Assembly (NCBI GenBank): GCA_024760905.1
Contig: CM045729.1
Location: 83,691,550-83,755,549 of the forward strand
From: Plotosus lineatus
Taxonomy: Eukaryota; Chordata; Actinopteri; Siluriformes; Plotosidae
DNA length: 64,000 nt
Direction: 5' to 3'
In this document: positions 52,693 through 64,000 of the stretch, piece after piece
Layout: each line of letters starts with the position of its first letter
Numbering within the stretch: the first letter of the stretch is position 1
Notes under the pieces: generated by a model
What the model was told of the DNA's origin: nothing
What the model saw: the letters and a program-made list of their open reading frames with translations, nothing else
The model's database searches: none
Translations under genes and position numbers: made by a program

Positions 52693-55690
52693 ATCATGTG
52701 TTTGCATCACAGCATCATGTGTTTCTCAGAGACGTGGCTGAATGAACTTACACCGGACTCTGTGGTTTCTCTTCACGGATTTACACTCGCGCGTGCAGAT
52801 CGGAGTGTAACGGAGAGCGGTAAGAAGAAAGGAGGGGGTGTGGCGATCTATGTAAATGAACGATGGTGCCACCCGGCAAACGTGCACGTGAAGGAGCAGC
52901 TGTGCACGCGGGACCTGGAAATGCTAGCGGTAAGCGCGCGGCCATATTATCTACCGAGGGAGTTTTCACACGTGATTGTGTTTTGCGTGTACATTCCGCC
53001 CTCGGCTGATGCGGCAGCCGCGTGTGAGCGTCTCCACAGCGCCATTAATCAGACACAGACTCGTCACCCCCGCGCCATGATTCTGATCAGCGGGACTTTA
53101 ACCACGCCCCTCTCTCCGCCTCTCTCCCGACGTTCACGCAATACGTGAAGTGCTCCACAAGAGAAAATAAAACACTGGACTTGCTGTATGCAAATGTGAA
53201 GGACGCTTACAGCTCCTCCCCCCTCCCCCCACTGGGACGCTCAGACCACAACCTGGTGTACCTGCTCCCTCAATACACACCCAGGGTGCGAAAGGAACCT
53301 GCACAGAAGAGGTCTGTGAAAGTGTGGACCGAGGAGACCAATGAGAGGCTTAGGGACTGTTTCCAGACCACAGACTGGAGCATGCTCTGTGACTCCTTTG
53401 GTGATGACATCGACGGCCTCACACACTGTATCACTGATTACATGAACTTCTGCGTGGACAGCACTGTGCCAACACGGAGGGTACGGTGCTTCTCCAACAA
53501 CCACCCATGGGTCACCCCTGAGCTTAAAGTCCTCCTGAACAAGAAAAAGAGGGCTTTCATCTCCGCCGACAGAGAGGAGCAGAAGAAGGTCCAGCGTGAG
53601 CTCCAGTGGAGAATCAGGAGGGCAAAGAAGGACTATGGGAAGAAGATGGAGGAGAAGCTGGCTCAGAACAACGTGCGGGACGTCTGGAGAGGACTAAAGA
53701 CCATGTCTGGATTTGGGCAGGGTGTCAGAGGGACAGCTGATGGTGACCAGCGCTGGGCGGATGAACTAAACTGTTACTTCAACAGGTTTGATTCTCCCCT
53801 CCCCTCTGCACCCCTCCCGTTCCCTCCCCTCTTCACACGTCTCCAGACCAGCTGACACCTCCCCTCCCCAGGCCAACTTCACTTGACTGCTACAGCCCGA
53901 CAGACACATCCCCTCCCTCTGCAGCCCACACCAGCCCCCCCTCTCCCTCACATCAGACCAGGTGAGGAGACAGCTGAGGCGACTAAATCAGAGGAAATCT
54001 GAAGGACCTGATGGCATCAGTCCCAGGTTGCTGAGGACCTGCGCAGACCAGCTCTGTGTGGTACTATGCTACCTGTACAACCTGAGCCTCAGCCTGGAGA
54101 AGGTTCCCGTCCTATGGAAAACCTCCTGTGTGGTTCCGGTTCCCAAAACAGCACAAGCGAAGGAACCAGCCCACTACAGACCTGTCGCCCTGACCTCCCA
54201 CCTCATTAAGACCATGGAAAGGCTCCTCCTTGAACACCTCCGCTCTATGGTGAGCCCCACCCTAGACCCGCTGCAGTTTGCCTACAGGCCCAACATCGGT
54301 AGAAGACGCCGTCATCTACCTTCTGCAGCGGGCACTAACCCACCTGGAGATCGCCGGCAGCGCTGTGAGGGTCATGTTCTTTGACTTCTCCAGCGCCTTC
54401 AACACCATCAGGCCAGCGCGTCTGCGAGGGAAGCTGGAGGACGTGGGAGTGGACGGGCATCTCGCTGCCTGGATTATTGACTACCTTACCAACCGTCCAC
54501 AGTACGCGTGCGCCGCGCTGTAAGTCAAAGGTGGTAGTTTGCAGCACGGGGGCACCGCAGGGCACCGTCCTCTCACCCTTCCTTTTCAATATCTATACCT
54601 CGGACTTCATATATAACACAAACAGCTGCCACCTCCAGAAGTTCTCGGACGACTCCGCCATCGTGGGCCGTGTGTCTGAGGGGAACGAGCTGGAGTACCG
54701 GTCGGTCATCATTGACTTCGTGGACTGGTGTGAGCGCAACCACCTGTGCTTGAACACCAGGAAGACGAAGGAGATGGTGATCGACTTCAGGAGAAACACT
54801 CAAACACACACACACACACACTTACTAGTGAACATCCAGGGACAGGACATTGAGACAGTGGACAGTTTCAAGTACCTGGGTGTTCACCTTAACAATAAAC
54901 TGGACTGGTCCCACAACACCAACGCCCTGTACAAGAAGGGCCAGAGTCGCCTCCATCTTCTGAGGAGACTCAGGTCCTTCGGCGTATGCAGACCTCTGCT
55001 CAGGACTTTTTATGACTCTGTGGTAGCCTCTGCAATCCTCTACGCTGCCATCTGCTGGGCCCCAGGCAGCACAGAGCGGGACAGAAAGAGACTGAACAAG
55101 CTGGTCAGGAGGGCCAGCTCTGTCCTCGGCTGCCCACTGGACTCTGTGGAGGAGGTGAGTGAGAGGAGGATAGTTGCAAAGCTCACATCCATCCTGTTCA
55201 ACATCTATCACCCACTGCACCAGACTGTAGAGGAGCTGAGTAGCTCCTTCAGTGGACGACTGAGGCATCCTCAGTGCAGGAAGGAGCGCTACCGCAGGTC
55301 GTTCATTCCCACCGCTATCAGACTGTACAACGCCACTTTGTAACTGTCTGTGAAAATACTGGTTATGTGCAATAAAAACCCCGAGCACTTTAATCAACCA
55401 CATCTACCCCACTGACTGTGAACCATATCAACCCATCTCTGCCCTCAGATACATTACACTTTAATATAGGCCAGTCTATAAAGTTGCTCCATTCTTTTCT
55501 TTTATTGTTTATTAATTTATACTATTTATGTATCTACTTATTTATTTACTTATATAATATATATGTACGTGTGTATGTTTGTATTTGTATCTATTTTTGC
55601 ACCCCCTACTGATGGTACCTCAAGAGCCTGTAACAGTGAATTTCTCCATTGTGAGATTAATAAAGCTGTATCTTATCTTATCTTATCTTA
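52693..55690 (+). mobile_element. Rex1/Babar-like LINE, 5'-truncated, broken
   Basis: The endonuclease starts within CFSETWLNELTPDSV; GVAIYVNERW and VFCVYIPPSAD follow. A one-base loss near 53090 turns the expected GDFNH motif out of frame; the second frame (53145-53855) has KTLDLLYANVKDAYSS and LGRSDHNLV. RT: SEGPDGISPRLLRTCADQL (54000), VPVPKTAQAKEPAHYRPVAL, LQFAYRPNIG (frameshift at about 54298), FFDFSSAFNTIRPARL (54380), STGAPQGTVLSPFLFNIYTS and KFSDDSAIVGRV (54640, FSDD). The C-terminus is SFKYLGVHLNNKLDWSHNTN to RYRRSFIPTAIRLYNATL at 55342. A 3' UTR with ATTAATAAAGCTG ends in (TCTTA)n at 55668-55690. Lesions: at least four shifts or stops. Confidence 0.85.
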
Positions 55691-56268
55691 TATGCATATA
55701 TACACACACTTATACACATATACATGTGTTATAGTGCTGACCCTTTTCTACTTCAGTAGAGTACACTTTCACAAAAGCATATAGGCACATAAATAGCCTG
55801 AACCACGGGTTCATAAAACACTCGACTTGATAATTTGGATGTCCTAAGTGTTCAAAGGAGGACTCCAGTATACAGTTTGATCAGAAGTTTATTACTCTCA
55901 AACTAATGTAAATACAGTTACAATGTTCAAAATAAACAAAGGCTGATTTCAAAGGTAAGGGAGATGATAATTGAACTACCTTTTGATAAGGAATTCCACA
56001 TTAACATAGTTGCCAAATATAGTAAACTATATTGTGCAATCAAATGTCTCACAACTTAGACTGATAGGAGATTTTTCAAAAGATGACTCTACAATGCTAA
56101 AAATTCAGTTTCTGGGGGTAGACAGACGAGTCACACAAAATTGGTCAAAACACCTAAGACCTGATAAGTGACAATCGAACATATCTCAGTCATTTCTAGG
56201 AACAACAACACACAAATAGCTGTCTCTTGTCTACCATGCTAAATCTTCCTCAAATTAATACACCAAAG
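55691..56268. other. No gene seen
   Basis: AT-rich sequence between the Rex1-like LINE and the next SINE; no domain, TIR or LTR signal was recognised. Confidence 0.4.
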
Positions 56269-56287
56269 TATTACTATAATTCCAAAA

Positions 56288-56634
56288 TAGGGCAGTGGTG
56301 GTCTAGTGGTATAGGGCGCTGGATCGCTGATCCAAAGGTTGGGGGTTCGAGTCCAAGTTCAAGGTTGTCACTGTCCCCCCAGTGCGGCTAACTGGGTTAT
56401 CAAAGGCGGGCCATGTCTCTCACTGTCTATGGTGAGAGGCATGTAAAAGAACCATTGCTGACTTTCGTAAAGAGTAGGCTGCAAAGTCGTCAGCGTGTTT
56501 CTATCCCTTGCTAAAAGGGTTGTGACAGGAAGGGCATCCGACGTAAAAATCTCTGCCAAATTAAACGTGCGAATCAAAATGATTCGCTGTGGCGACTCCC
56601 GAGTAAAAGGGAAAAAGCCGAAAGGAAGACAGAC
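56288..56634 (+). mobile_element. Full-length tRNA-Ser-headed SINE with TSD
   Basis: The youngest-looking copy: head GTGGTCTAGTGGTATAGGGC, CTGGATCGCTGATCCAAAGG and B box GGGGTTCGAGTCC (close to the GGTTCGANTCC consensus), body TCTCACTGTCTATGGTGAGA, then AAGGGTTGTGACAGGAAGGG, ATTCGCTGTGGCGACTCCC and GAAAAAGCCGAAAGGAAGAC. It is flanked by ATTACTATAATTCCAAAT-like and ATTACTATTATTCCAAAT sequences (56270-56287, 56635-56652), an 18-bp duplication with one mismatch. Confidence 0.95.
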
Positions 56635-56651
56635 ATTACTATTATTCCAAA

Positions 56652-57400
56652 TTATTCCACTATTATTCCACTATTATTTCACACATTCAATTAATAAGAG
56701 ATATAGAAAATAATAATAATAAAAATAACAATAGCCTAGACTGCTAAACACCTGGTTCAAAATGGCGGTAAAAGGTACTCAAACAACCTAATTTATGTCC
56801 AAGAAATATATTTTCAGACCTACCCTGAATTTCCCTGAATCCCTGAATTTCTATATCTCCACAGAAAGAATAAAGTCCTTTTCACCGATCAGTCAGTAGG
56901 TCACAGTCGCTTTCTCAGCGATAACACATTCCAGTCTTCTATTCTTTGCACCGAAAGGTTAAGGAACACCCAACTTCATGTCTTTGGTGTACCGTCTTAC
57001 CAGGCCAGTAGCAGATCTAGCTAACACATCCTTACAGTGTAAGTTTCAGTCCAGTCCAGCGAGCCCAGCAAGCGATGCTCTGAAGAGCGCTTACACTTAA
57101 ATAGCATCAGAGCGGACGTCAGTGAAAACATCCCACATGATCTAGCTCTGAAATTTTCATTAACGAGGTAAATTTGTGCTTTCTTGAATACCTATAAACT
57201 AACATAGCACATTAACTACAGATTGTAGCGGCATAATCTAGACATCAAAATAAAGCTGACGACCTAATGAACATAATAATGTCAAGTTTATTAACTGAAA
57301 CTTCACTACGAAGCATGAAAATTAAAAGACCACCGTGAGACCGCCCAAAATTAGTGTTTCATGAACTTTGGAAACTCATCCTTATACCAGAAGTTATTTA
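56652..57400. other. No gene seen
   Basis: Possible decayed repeat (56880-57120 is less AT-rich), but no frame, domain or repeat family could be supported. Confidence 0.35.
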
Positions 57401-57404
57401 TTCA

Positions 57405-59141
57405 ATGCAGCTGTGAGGGAGGGGCACAAGCCAGTGTCTCTCCCTCATGCCGGTCCCAAGCCCGGATAAATACAGAGGGTTGCTTCAGGAAGGGCATCTG
57501 GCGTAAAACAAATATCAAATAAAATATGCGAGTCACAACGAAAAATTTCATACCAGTTCGGTCGAGGCTCAGGTTAACAATGACCGCCATCAGTGCTGTT
57601 AAGCAACAGGGTGCTGGTGGAAATTAGACTACTGTTGGTCGAAGATGTTGAAGAAAGAGGGGCGGGAGGCATGTCCATAGGCAGAGAGAGAAGAGGAAAG
57701 GCAGGAGTTTATGACTGAAAGTAGGGACTTTGAATGTTGGAACTATGACAGGAAAAGGTAGAGAGCTGGCTGACATGATGCAGAGGAGGAAGGTGGACAT
57801 AATGTGTGTTCAGGAGACAAGCTGGAAAGGCAGCAAGGCTAGAAGCTTAGGAGCAGGGTTTAAGCTGTTTTTTCATGGTGTGGCTCGGAAGAGAAATGGA
57901 GTAGGAGTCATCTTGAAGGAGGGGTTTGTCAGGAATGTTCTAGAAGTGAAAAGAGTGTCAGACAGTGTGATGTCTCAAGTTAGAAATTGAAGGCATGATG
58001 TTCAGTGTTGTTAGTGCTTATACCCCACAGGCAGGATGTGAGCTAGAAGAAAAGGAGAGATTCTGGAGTGAGTTAGATGAAAAGTTGCACAGAGTACTTC
58101 CAGAGGTGAAAGAGTGGTCATTGGGGCAGACTTCAATGGACATGTTGGTGCAGGAAACAGAGGGGACGAGGAAGTAATGGGCAGGTTTGGTATCCAGGAC
58201 AGGAACACAGAAGGACAGATGTTGGTAGATTTTGCAAAAAGGATGGAAATGGCTGTGGTGAATACTTTCTTCCAGAAGAGAGAGGAGAGGGTGATTTATA
58301 AAAGCGGAGGTAGGAACACACAGGTAGACTACATCTTGTGTAAGTGATGTAATTTGAAGGAAGTCAGTGACTGCAAAGTAGTAGTGGGTGAGAGTGTTGC
58401 CAAACAGCATAGGATGGTGGTGTGCAGGATGACGCTGATGGTGAGGAAGGTGAAGAAGGCAAAAGCAGAGTAGAAGATAAAGTGGTGGAAGCTAAAAAAG
58501 TAAGAGGGTCGTGTTGTCTTCAAGGATGAGTTGAAATAGGCTTTGCGTGGTCAGGAAGTGCTTCCAGATGACTGGACAACCACATCAAATGTGATCAGGG
58601 AGACAGGTAAGAGAATACTTGGTGTGCCATCTGGAAGGGGAGGTGATAAGGAGACTCGGTGGTGGGATGAGGAAGTGCATGAGTGTGTACAAAGGAAGAG
58701 GTTAGCTAAGAAGAAGTGGGACATTGAGAGGACTGAAGAAAGTAAACAGGAGTACAAGGAGACACCATGTAAGGCGAAGGTAGCAGTGTCAAAGGCCAAA
58801 TAGAAGGCGTATCATGACTTGTATGCTCGGTTGGAAAGTAAAGAGGGAGAAAATGATTTATACAGGTTGGCACAGCAGAGAAATAGAGATGGGAAGGATG
58901 TGCAGCAAGTTAGAGTGATTAAAGACAGAAAGGGAAATGTATTGACTGATGACAGAAGTGTGCTGGAAAGATGGAAAGAGTACTTTGAAGAGCTGATGAA
59001 TGAGGAAAATGAGAGAGGAAAAAAGTGGAAGCGGTGACCGTTGAAGAACCAGGAAGTAGCAAAGATTAGTAAGGGTGAAGTGAGGAGGGCATTGAAGGGG
59101 ATGAAGAATGGAAAGGCAGTTTGTCGTGATGACATACCGGG
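57405..59141 (+). mobile_element. Family B LINE, 5' end to RT start, cut by gypsy LTR
   Basis: The 5' UTR starts ATGCAGCTGTGAGG, the same border as the copy ending at 39462, and contains GGTTGCTTCAGGAAGGGCAT. The endonuclease frames (57730-58347) show [60 protein letters not shown] and NTQVDYILCK. The linker follows (58543-59037; KKKWDIERTEESKQEYKE, DDRSVLERWKEYFEELMNEE). It stops at GATGACATACCGG, in the RT fingers, where the gypsy LTR begins. Several shifts and stops. Confidence 0.88.
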
Positions 59142-59503
59142 TGTTATGGTCTGTGCTGGCTGGAGAAATTAACTCTTCTTTAAACATTGCAGGCGCTGAC
59201 GAGAGGCGTGGCGGTTGCTGGTAGGTGAGTTCCAAGCAGAGCGCTACCTGGTCCCTATCTGCAATCAGCCAGCAGGCAGCTATAAATGGGAGCGGCGCGC
59301 TTCCCTTCAATGTCAGAAGATTGTTTTCCCTGTGACTCTGCTTATCAGCTTTCTCTTTGACCCCTGGTTCTTGCCTCGTGCTCAACCAGTTCCCTTGACT
59401 TAGTATTCCCATAATTTACTATCCCTAGTGTTTAATAAATCGTTTGAACTTTCTTTTGGTCTCTTGCATCTCTGGGACCTACGCACACACCCCAGGCTTA
59501 ACA
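59142..59503 (+). mobile_element. Ty3/gypsy 5' LTR
   Basis: 362 bp bounded by TGTTATGG and CTTAACA (ends TGTTA/TAACA are inverted repeats, as in LTRs). It contains TATAAATGGG (59281) as promoter TATA and AATAAA (59434) as polyadenylation signal, then CTCTTGCATCTCTGG before the end. The following GAATCTTCTGACC is the likely primer-binding region, but the tRNA could not be named. Confidence 0.85.
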
Positions 59504-59522
59504 GAATCTTCTGACCGGAAAC

Positions 59523-60500
59523 ATGGACCCAGCGGAGACTGCGCAGCTTTGGCAGACACTTTCCGACCAGGGCGCCCTGCTGGGATGAAACGACACCACC
59601 TTGCATCAGACGATGGACAATCTCCAGCACATACCAGCTTGGCGCAGCTCGGTGGAAGGATGGATGCCATCGCCACTCACCTTGCTGCCATGACCCCGCC
59701 CCCTCACCCCTCACTTTCTGCTTTAGCAGCAGCACCAGTGCCAGTGATACTCCCTGTGCACCAAGAACTTCTCATCTCCACGCCAGCCAGGTATTCGGGT
59801 GCGATCGGCTCCTGCGCACAATTCCTTCACCAGTGCTTGCTCGTCTTCAGCCAGCAGCCGCTCACATACATCACTGATCAAGCTTAAACCACCTTCATCA
59901 CGAGCCTACTCACGGAGCAAGCCTCGTCCTGGGCGCTAGCGGTCGCTACCCATACCCCGGAATTATGCTCCCATGTAGATCAGTTCATGCGAGAAATGAA
60001 GAAGGTTTTCGATCGTCCAGCGAAAGGGGAGGAGGCGAGCTCCCAGTTTCTACGTATTCGGCAAGGCTCACAGTCAGTGGTGGAGTACGCCATCCAATTC
60101 TGGTTTCTCACCATCGAAAGTGGCTGGAACAACCCCACGCGTCGAGGGGGCTTTCAGGCAGGGGCTCAATGAACGGCTGAAAGACGAGCTCGCAGCCCGA
60201 GACGAGACGACTACTCTGGAGAAATGAATTGCCTTGTCTACCAGACTGGACAACCAGCTGAGAGAAAGGGATAGAACCTGGAAGGGGTTCACCTCAAACT
60301 CACTCGCCATTTCCCCCTCTGAGGGAGGATGAACGGCTAAGAACCCATGCAGATGAACTGCACCAGACTGACTGCTGAAGAGAGGCACCGGCGGCTGGCC
60401 AATCATCTCTGCATCTACTGTGCCAAGAAGGGCCATTACCTCGCCCAGTGCCCCACATGGCAGAGTCCAACAGTGACGAGAGGATCCTCTACGGCACCCG
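59523..60500 (+). pseudogene. Ty3/gypsy gag remnant
   Basis: Capsid-type polyprotein of a fish gypsy element, broken. It starts MDPAETAQLWQTLSDQG and meets a TGA after 21 codons (near 59586). Further parts are readable in changing frames: the ATHLAAMTPPPHPSLSALAA spacer, the YSGAIGSCAQFLHQCLLVFS capsid block, MREMKKVFDRPAKGEEASSQ and RQGSQSVVEYAIQF. The nucleocapsid zinc knuckle CIYCAKKGHYLAQC (CX2CX4HX4C, about 60414-60455) is intact. Stops at 59885 and 60170 and frame changes show it is dead. Confidence 0.85.
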
Positions 60501-60504
60501 GAAA

Positions 60505-62228
60505 GTGCCTGCAAGTTCAAAGTATGCTACACTCCGCACGACACTCTCATCCTGTAGACGTATTTATTGACTCAGGCGCTGACGCTAACTTTATCGATCC
60601 AGGGATGGTTGACCTCCATGACCTACCCGTGTATGAACTCGAGACCCACAAGGAGGTAGTCGCCATTGATGGCCACGGAATATTTGGAACTGTTTGTTCT
60701 CCCTGCCGCTCTCTTTCCAATAGTGTTGGGGTGGCCATGGTTGCAGACCCACAATCCCCACATTGACTGGTGCACCCTCACCATACACAGCTGGAGTGAG
60801 TTCTGTGTGCAACACTGAGGCCGTACCCTCCCAAGCCTCACGAACCCCAGTCGACCTGGAGGATCTGGACTTAGCTGGCGTGCCCAAAGAATATCACAAC
60901 CTGAAAAAGGTTTTCAGCAAGGACCGGGCTCGCTCCTTACCTCCTCATTGACCATACGACTGCGCCATTGACCTACTCCCAGGTTCCACGCTCCCTTCCC
61001 AGTGACTATACAACCTCTCGAAGCCGGAGAAAGACGCCATGGAGGAATACATTAATGAGTCGCTGGCTGCAGGTCTCATTCAGCCCTCATCTTCCCCAGT
61101 AGGTGAGGGATTCTTCTTAGTCGAAAAGGACAAGACCCTGAGACCTTGCATCGATTACACGAGCCTGGACCAGATCACCATAAAAAACAAGTACCCTCTC
61201 CCCTTAATCGATTCAGCCTTCATCCCTCTCCACGATGCTACTGTTTTTCCAAGCTGGATCTGAGCAATGCCTACCACTTAGTCCGAATTCGGGAGGGGAA
61301 TGAGTGGAAGACGGCTTTCAACACGCCCCTGGGGCACTTCGAATACCTGGTCATTCCATTTGGACTAACCAATGCCCCGTCGGTTTTACAAGCTCTTGTC
61401 AACAATGTGCTTAGGGACATGCTGAACTGCTTTGTATTCGTATACCTGGACGACATTCTGATCTTCTCTAGAGACCAAGACGAACATTTCCGCCACATGA
61501 GAATGGCACTGAAGAGGCTCCTGGAGAACAAATTGTTCTTTAAGGCAGAAAAATGTGAGTTTCATGTCCCCAGGGTAGATAGGACCTGATCCAGCAAAGG
61601 TGAAGGCAGTGGTGGAGTGGCTGACTCCAGGGATGCGGAAACAGCTGCAGAGGTTCCTGGGGTTTGCAAACTTCTATCGCCGATTTGTGCAGGACTACAG
61701 CCGCCTAGCAGCCCCCCTCACACAGTTGACATCACCCAAGACCCCGTTCCAGTGGTCCCCAAGTGCCCAGGCGGCGTTTGACAGGCTGGAAGCAAAATTC
61801 GTCCACACGCCCGTACTGTTCCACCCGGACCCTTCGCTGCAGTTTGTGGTGGAAGTCAACGCCTCGGACTTAGGGTGGGGGCAATCCTCTCCCAATGGTC
61901 TCCCACAGACCAGAAGCTCCACCCATGCGCCTTCGTCTCTCGTTGCTTGTCCCCGGTAGAACAGAATTACGATGTTGGGAATCACGAGCTGCTGGCGGTG
62001 GATTTGGCGTTCCAGGAGTGCAGCCACTGGCTGGAAGGGGCAGCCCACCTCTTCGTGGTCTGGACCGACCATAAAAACTTATCCTACCTCCGTACAGCCA
62101 AAAGGTTGAACTCCCGTCAGGCATGATGGTCACACTACTTGGGGAGGTTCAACTTCACATTGACATACCGACCTGGCTCCCAGAATACAAAGCCAGATGC
62201 TCTCTCCAGGCAGTTCTCCTCGGGTGAA
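60505..62228 (+). pseudogene. Ty3/gypsy pol remnant (PR-RT-RH), integrase lost
   Basis: Aspartic protease core VDVFIDSGADANFIDPGMV (near 60560); RT with [20 protein letters not shown] (61110), frame change near 61255, [40 protein letters not shown] and [15 protein letters not shown] (YLDD, about 61440); the connection HVPRVDR with a stop near 61588; [20 protein letters not shown]; RNase H with [13 protein letters not shown] (shift at 61875), [40 protein letters not shown] and, after a stop near 62126, [19 protein letters not shown]. The element ends at an AAT repeat; chromodomain/integrase and 3' LTR are absent. Confidence 0.88.
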
Positions 62229-62229
62229 C

Positions 62230-62280
<51 letters not shown>

Positions 62281-62281
62281 T
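62229..62281. repeat. (AAT)n microsatellite
   Basis: About 17 AAT units exactly at the truncation point of the gypsy element. Confidence 0.97.
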
Positions 62282-62461
62282 GTCCTTTACATACTTCAAA
62301 TAAGCCATATTCCTCAGTTTATTAATTTTTCATCACCATCTTCTCATTCAAACACAATGTGAACCATTTCATATTTTTATTATTTTATGTTTAAAGATGA
62401 AACAGCTCAACATGAAAGGATAAAACATATATTATTAGAGCAAGGATTATTTATTCTGAAC

Positions 62462-62674
62462 TGATGTGTATGTGGATCTAATAGTTAGTCTTCATGCTCA
62501 CAGTGCTGGGAAGAAGGTCTTTGGTTCGAGTCATAGACTCAGCATGGGCATTTGTGTGAAGTCTGTATGGTCTCCCTGTGCTTTTGTGTGTTTCATCTGG
62601 GTGTTCCGGTTTCTTTTCTGGTACAAAGACATGCGCATGAGGCTAAATAAATATTTTAATACTAATAATTGCTA

Positions 62675-62726
<52 letters not shown>

Positions 62727-62815
62727 GGTTCTGGGATTATATGGAGAGCTGTTCAAGGTGTACTCTGCCTCCAGCCTCCCTGCAACCCGAATAAAGGATA
62801 CAGTGATTCAGTGCA
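62462..62815 (+). mobile_element. tRNA-headed SINE with L2-type 3' end
   Basis: B box TTTGGTTCGAGTCATAGACT, then GTCTGTATGGTCTCCCTGTG, CATCTGGGTGTTCCGGTTTC and CAAAGACATGCGCATGAGGC, a (GT)n expansion (62676-62722) and CAAGGTGTACTCTGCCTCCAGCC to GGATACAGTGATTCAG. This is the fish SINE type whose whole body is L2-like (the plot of 17326-17600 preceded by a tRNA head). Confidence 0.75.
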
Positions 62816-62817
62816 TA

Positions 62818-63150
62818 GGGTACTGATGGCTCAGTGGTCCAGTGCTGGCTTACTGATTTGAAAATTGTGGGTTCAAGTCCCACTATCACAAGGTTGGCAA
62901 GTGCTGTCCCCACAATGCACCTGATCAAAAGCCAGTCATGTCTCTCACTGTCAATGATGAGAAGCATGTTAAAAAGCCATTGCTGTCATTCATATATAGT
63001 AGGCCACTGGGTTGCCATAGGTGTGATTTTGCCCTACAATGGCCTAGTGAAGTTTTTAGGGTGTGCTCTGTCCTCATCCAGAGTTGGCTGAGATGGGTGC
63101 CTGCCTTACTCTGACTCTAATTATAATTAAACAGCTCAAAAAATGAATGG
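62818..63150 (+). mobile_element. tRNA-Ser-headed SINE with L2-type tail
   Basis: Head GATGGCTCAGTGGTCCAGTGCTGG, TGGGTTCAAGTCCCACTATC (B box), body TCTCTCACTGTCAATGATGAGA and AAAAAGCCATTGCTGTCATT, then after GATTTTGCCC the L2-type tail (TACAATGGCCTAGTGAAG, GAGTTGGCTGAGATGGGTGC, AAAATGAATGGATGG). Confidence 0.85.
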
Positions 63151-63890
63151 ATGGTTTAGCTTAATAAAGTGAATGAAAATGAAAGGAAAACCTCACAGTT
63201 AATTTAGTAATCTGTTTGGTGATTGATACACACATATACACATCCTAGTGTTTGAGTTGGCATTATATTTCACCCTGTCTATAATACCAAGGGCACAGTG
63301 TGTGTGTTTATGTGTTCACATACCAGAGTCCTTCAACAATGTCATGACCTTCAACAAGGTCATATTGACTGTGACATTGAAGCAAAGGCAGTTATGATTT
63401 ATGAATACATTAGTTATGAATAGTTATTATCATATCTCTTTGTTCTTTTTACTCCACGCATCCGCATTTCATCTTGGATCTGTGTTACCGGCCCTCTAAC
63501 ACTGGAGACAGACTCCCATCATCTCCTCACAACTGCAGTGAGTTGCCCTTATACTCTTGGAGCCAGTAAATATTATAATAATAATAATAATTATTATTAC
63601 TATATTATTATTGTGTGTGAATGCTATTTTATTTTTATGAAACAGCTTACATATTCACTTGAATTTCTACACAGTTTATCTGTCTGCATCATATTGTGTC
63701 TGAGTGAAAAAATAAGGAACTTGTAGCTCTTTTAAAAAAATGGAAACTTTTAATTTTCTGCTCAATTTAAAAAAGAGACATCAGTGTAAGGTATAAAGTG
63801 TAAAAATATCTACCGTATATAATAACACACTCTAAATGTCATGACCCAAGGGTGTGAAAACTTTTGTCCTGTGACCTGGTCATGTTCCGG
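63150..63890. other. No gene seen
   Basis: AT-rich; a short (AAT)n/(ATT)n patch lies at 63575-63612. No exon, RNA gene or named repeat. Confidence 0.4.
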
Positions 63891-63892
63891 TC

Positions 63893-63985
63893 ATTGTGAT
63901 TAGTTTAAATCAGAGTTCATGTGAAGTAGGACAAAAAGGACAGAGAGGTTTGCATACGTCTTTTTACCTGAAGGACGACACATGA
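63893..63985 (+). repeat. Segment repeated from 13441-13535
   Basis: AGTTTAAATCAGAGTTCATG, TAGGACAAAAAGGACAGAG and TTTACCTGAAGGACGACACA match the earlier copy in order and orientation, with roughly one difference in ten bases. Similarity reaches the window edge, so the full extent is unknown. Confidence 0.75.
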
Positions 63986-64000
63986 GCTGCTGGGTTTATA

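Noticed and set aside
51834..52745. Long His-Thr, Cys-Val and similar open frames (up to 259 codons) on both strands
   Set aside because: They are translations of CA/TG microsatellites; no composition or context of a protein gene.
54335..55403. Minus-strand frames of 82-192 codons
   Set aside because: Antisense of the Rex1-like reverse transcriptase, which has the conserved motifs in order.

Overview
The window is gene-poor, repeat-saturated DNA from a bony (teleost) fish. The evidence is the set of fish-typical elements: Rex1/Babar-like, Rex3-like, CR1-like, L2-like and RTE-like LINEs, Tc1 transposons, a Ty3/gypsy element, several tRNA-derived SINEs, and very long CA, TA and triplet microsatellites. 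Intron-bearing C-type lectin exons point the same way. I cannot name the species. There is no prokaryotic, CRISPR or functional tRNA/rRNA content.

The only convincing host gene is a plus-strand C-type lectin gene assembled from five exons (36765-36801, 44301-44690, 44844-45182, 47333-47424, 47605-47712). All splice phases agree. The predicted product has 321 residues: a signal peptide, two C-type lectin domains, a short charged tail and a C-terminal KDEL. The last intron appears to use a GC donor, and a long TG repeat lies just upstream of the exon 4 acceptor. Intron 1 (about 7.5 kb) and intron 3 are filled with transposons.

Layout. 1-2.1 kb: ATT repeat, unresolved sequence, and a foldback palindrome with four 48-bp units. 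2.1-12.8 kb: copies of one LINE family (here 'family A': long 5' UTR, endonuclease, reverse transcriptase, C-terminal zinc finger) around a minus-strand RTE-like LINE ('family B'). 12.8-17.6 kb: SINEs, a 792-bp inverted repeat and microsatellites. 17.6-21.6 kb: a Tc1 transposon split by a CR1-like LINE, next to an orphan reverse transcriptase fragment. 21.9-27.7 kb: a short-TIR DNA element, SINEs and a near full-length family A copy. 28-32.5 kb: a Rex3 remnant and a family B element whose 5' half is inverted. 32.5-36.2 kb: decayed SINE/L2 pieces, a family A 3' remnant and a Tc1 pseudogene. 36.7-47.7 kb: the lectin gene. 48.3-51.7 kb: a SINE and an L1-like remnant that flanks a DNA element full of microsatellites. 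51.8-55.7 kb: an 840-bp AC-rich tract and a Rex1-like LINE. 56.3-62.2 kb: a SINE, a family B copy and, inserted in it, a broken Ty3/gypsy element with one LTR. 62.2-64 kb: microsatellites, two L2-tailed SINEs and a segment that repeats one near 13.4 kb.

The most interesting theme is the family B LINE and its SINE. The SINE has a tRNA-Ser-like head. Its 3' part resembles a piece of the LINE 5' UTR joined to the LINE 3' end. The same SINE body also occurs here with an L2-type tail. All transposon reading frames here carry frameshifts, stops or deletions.
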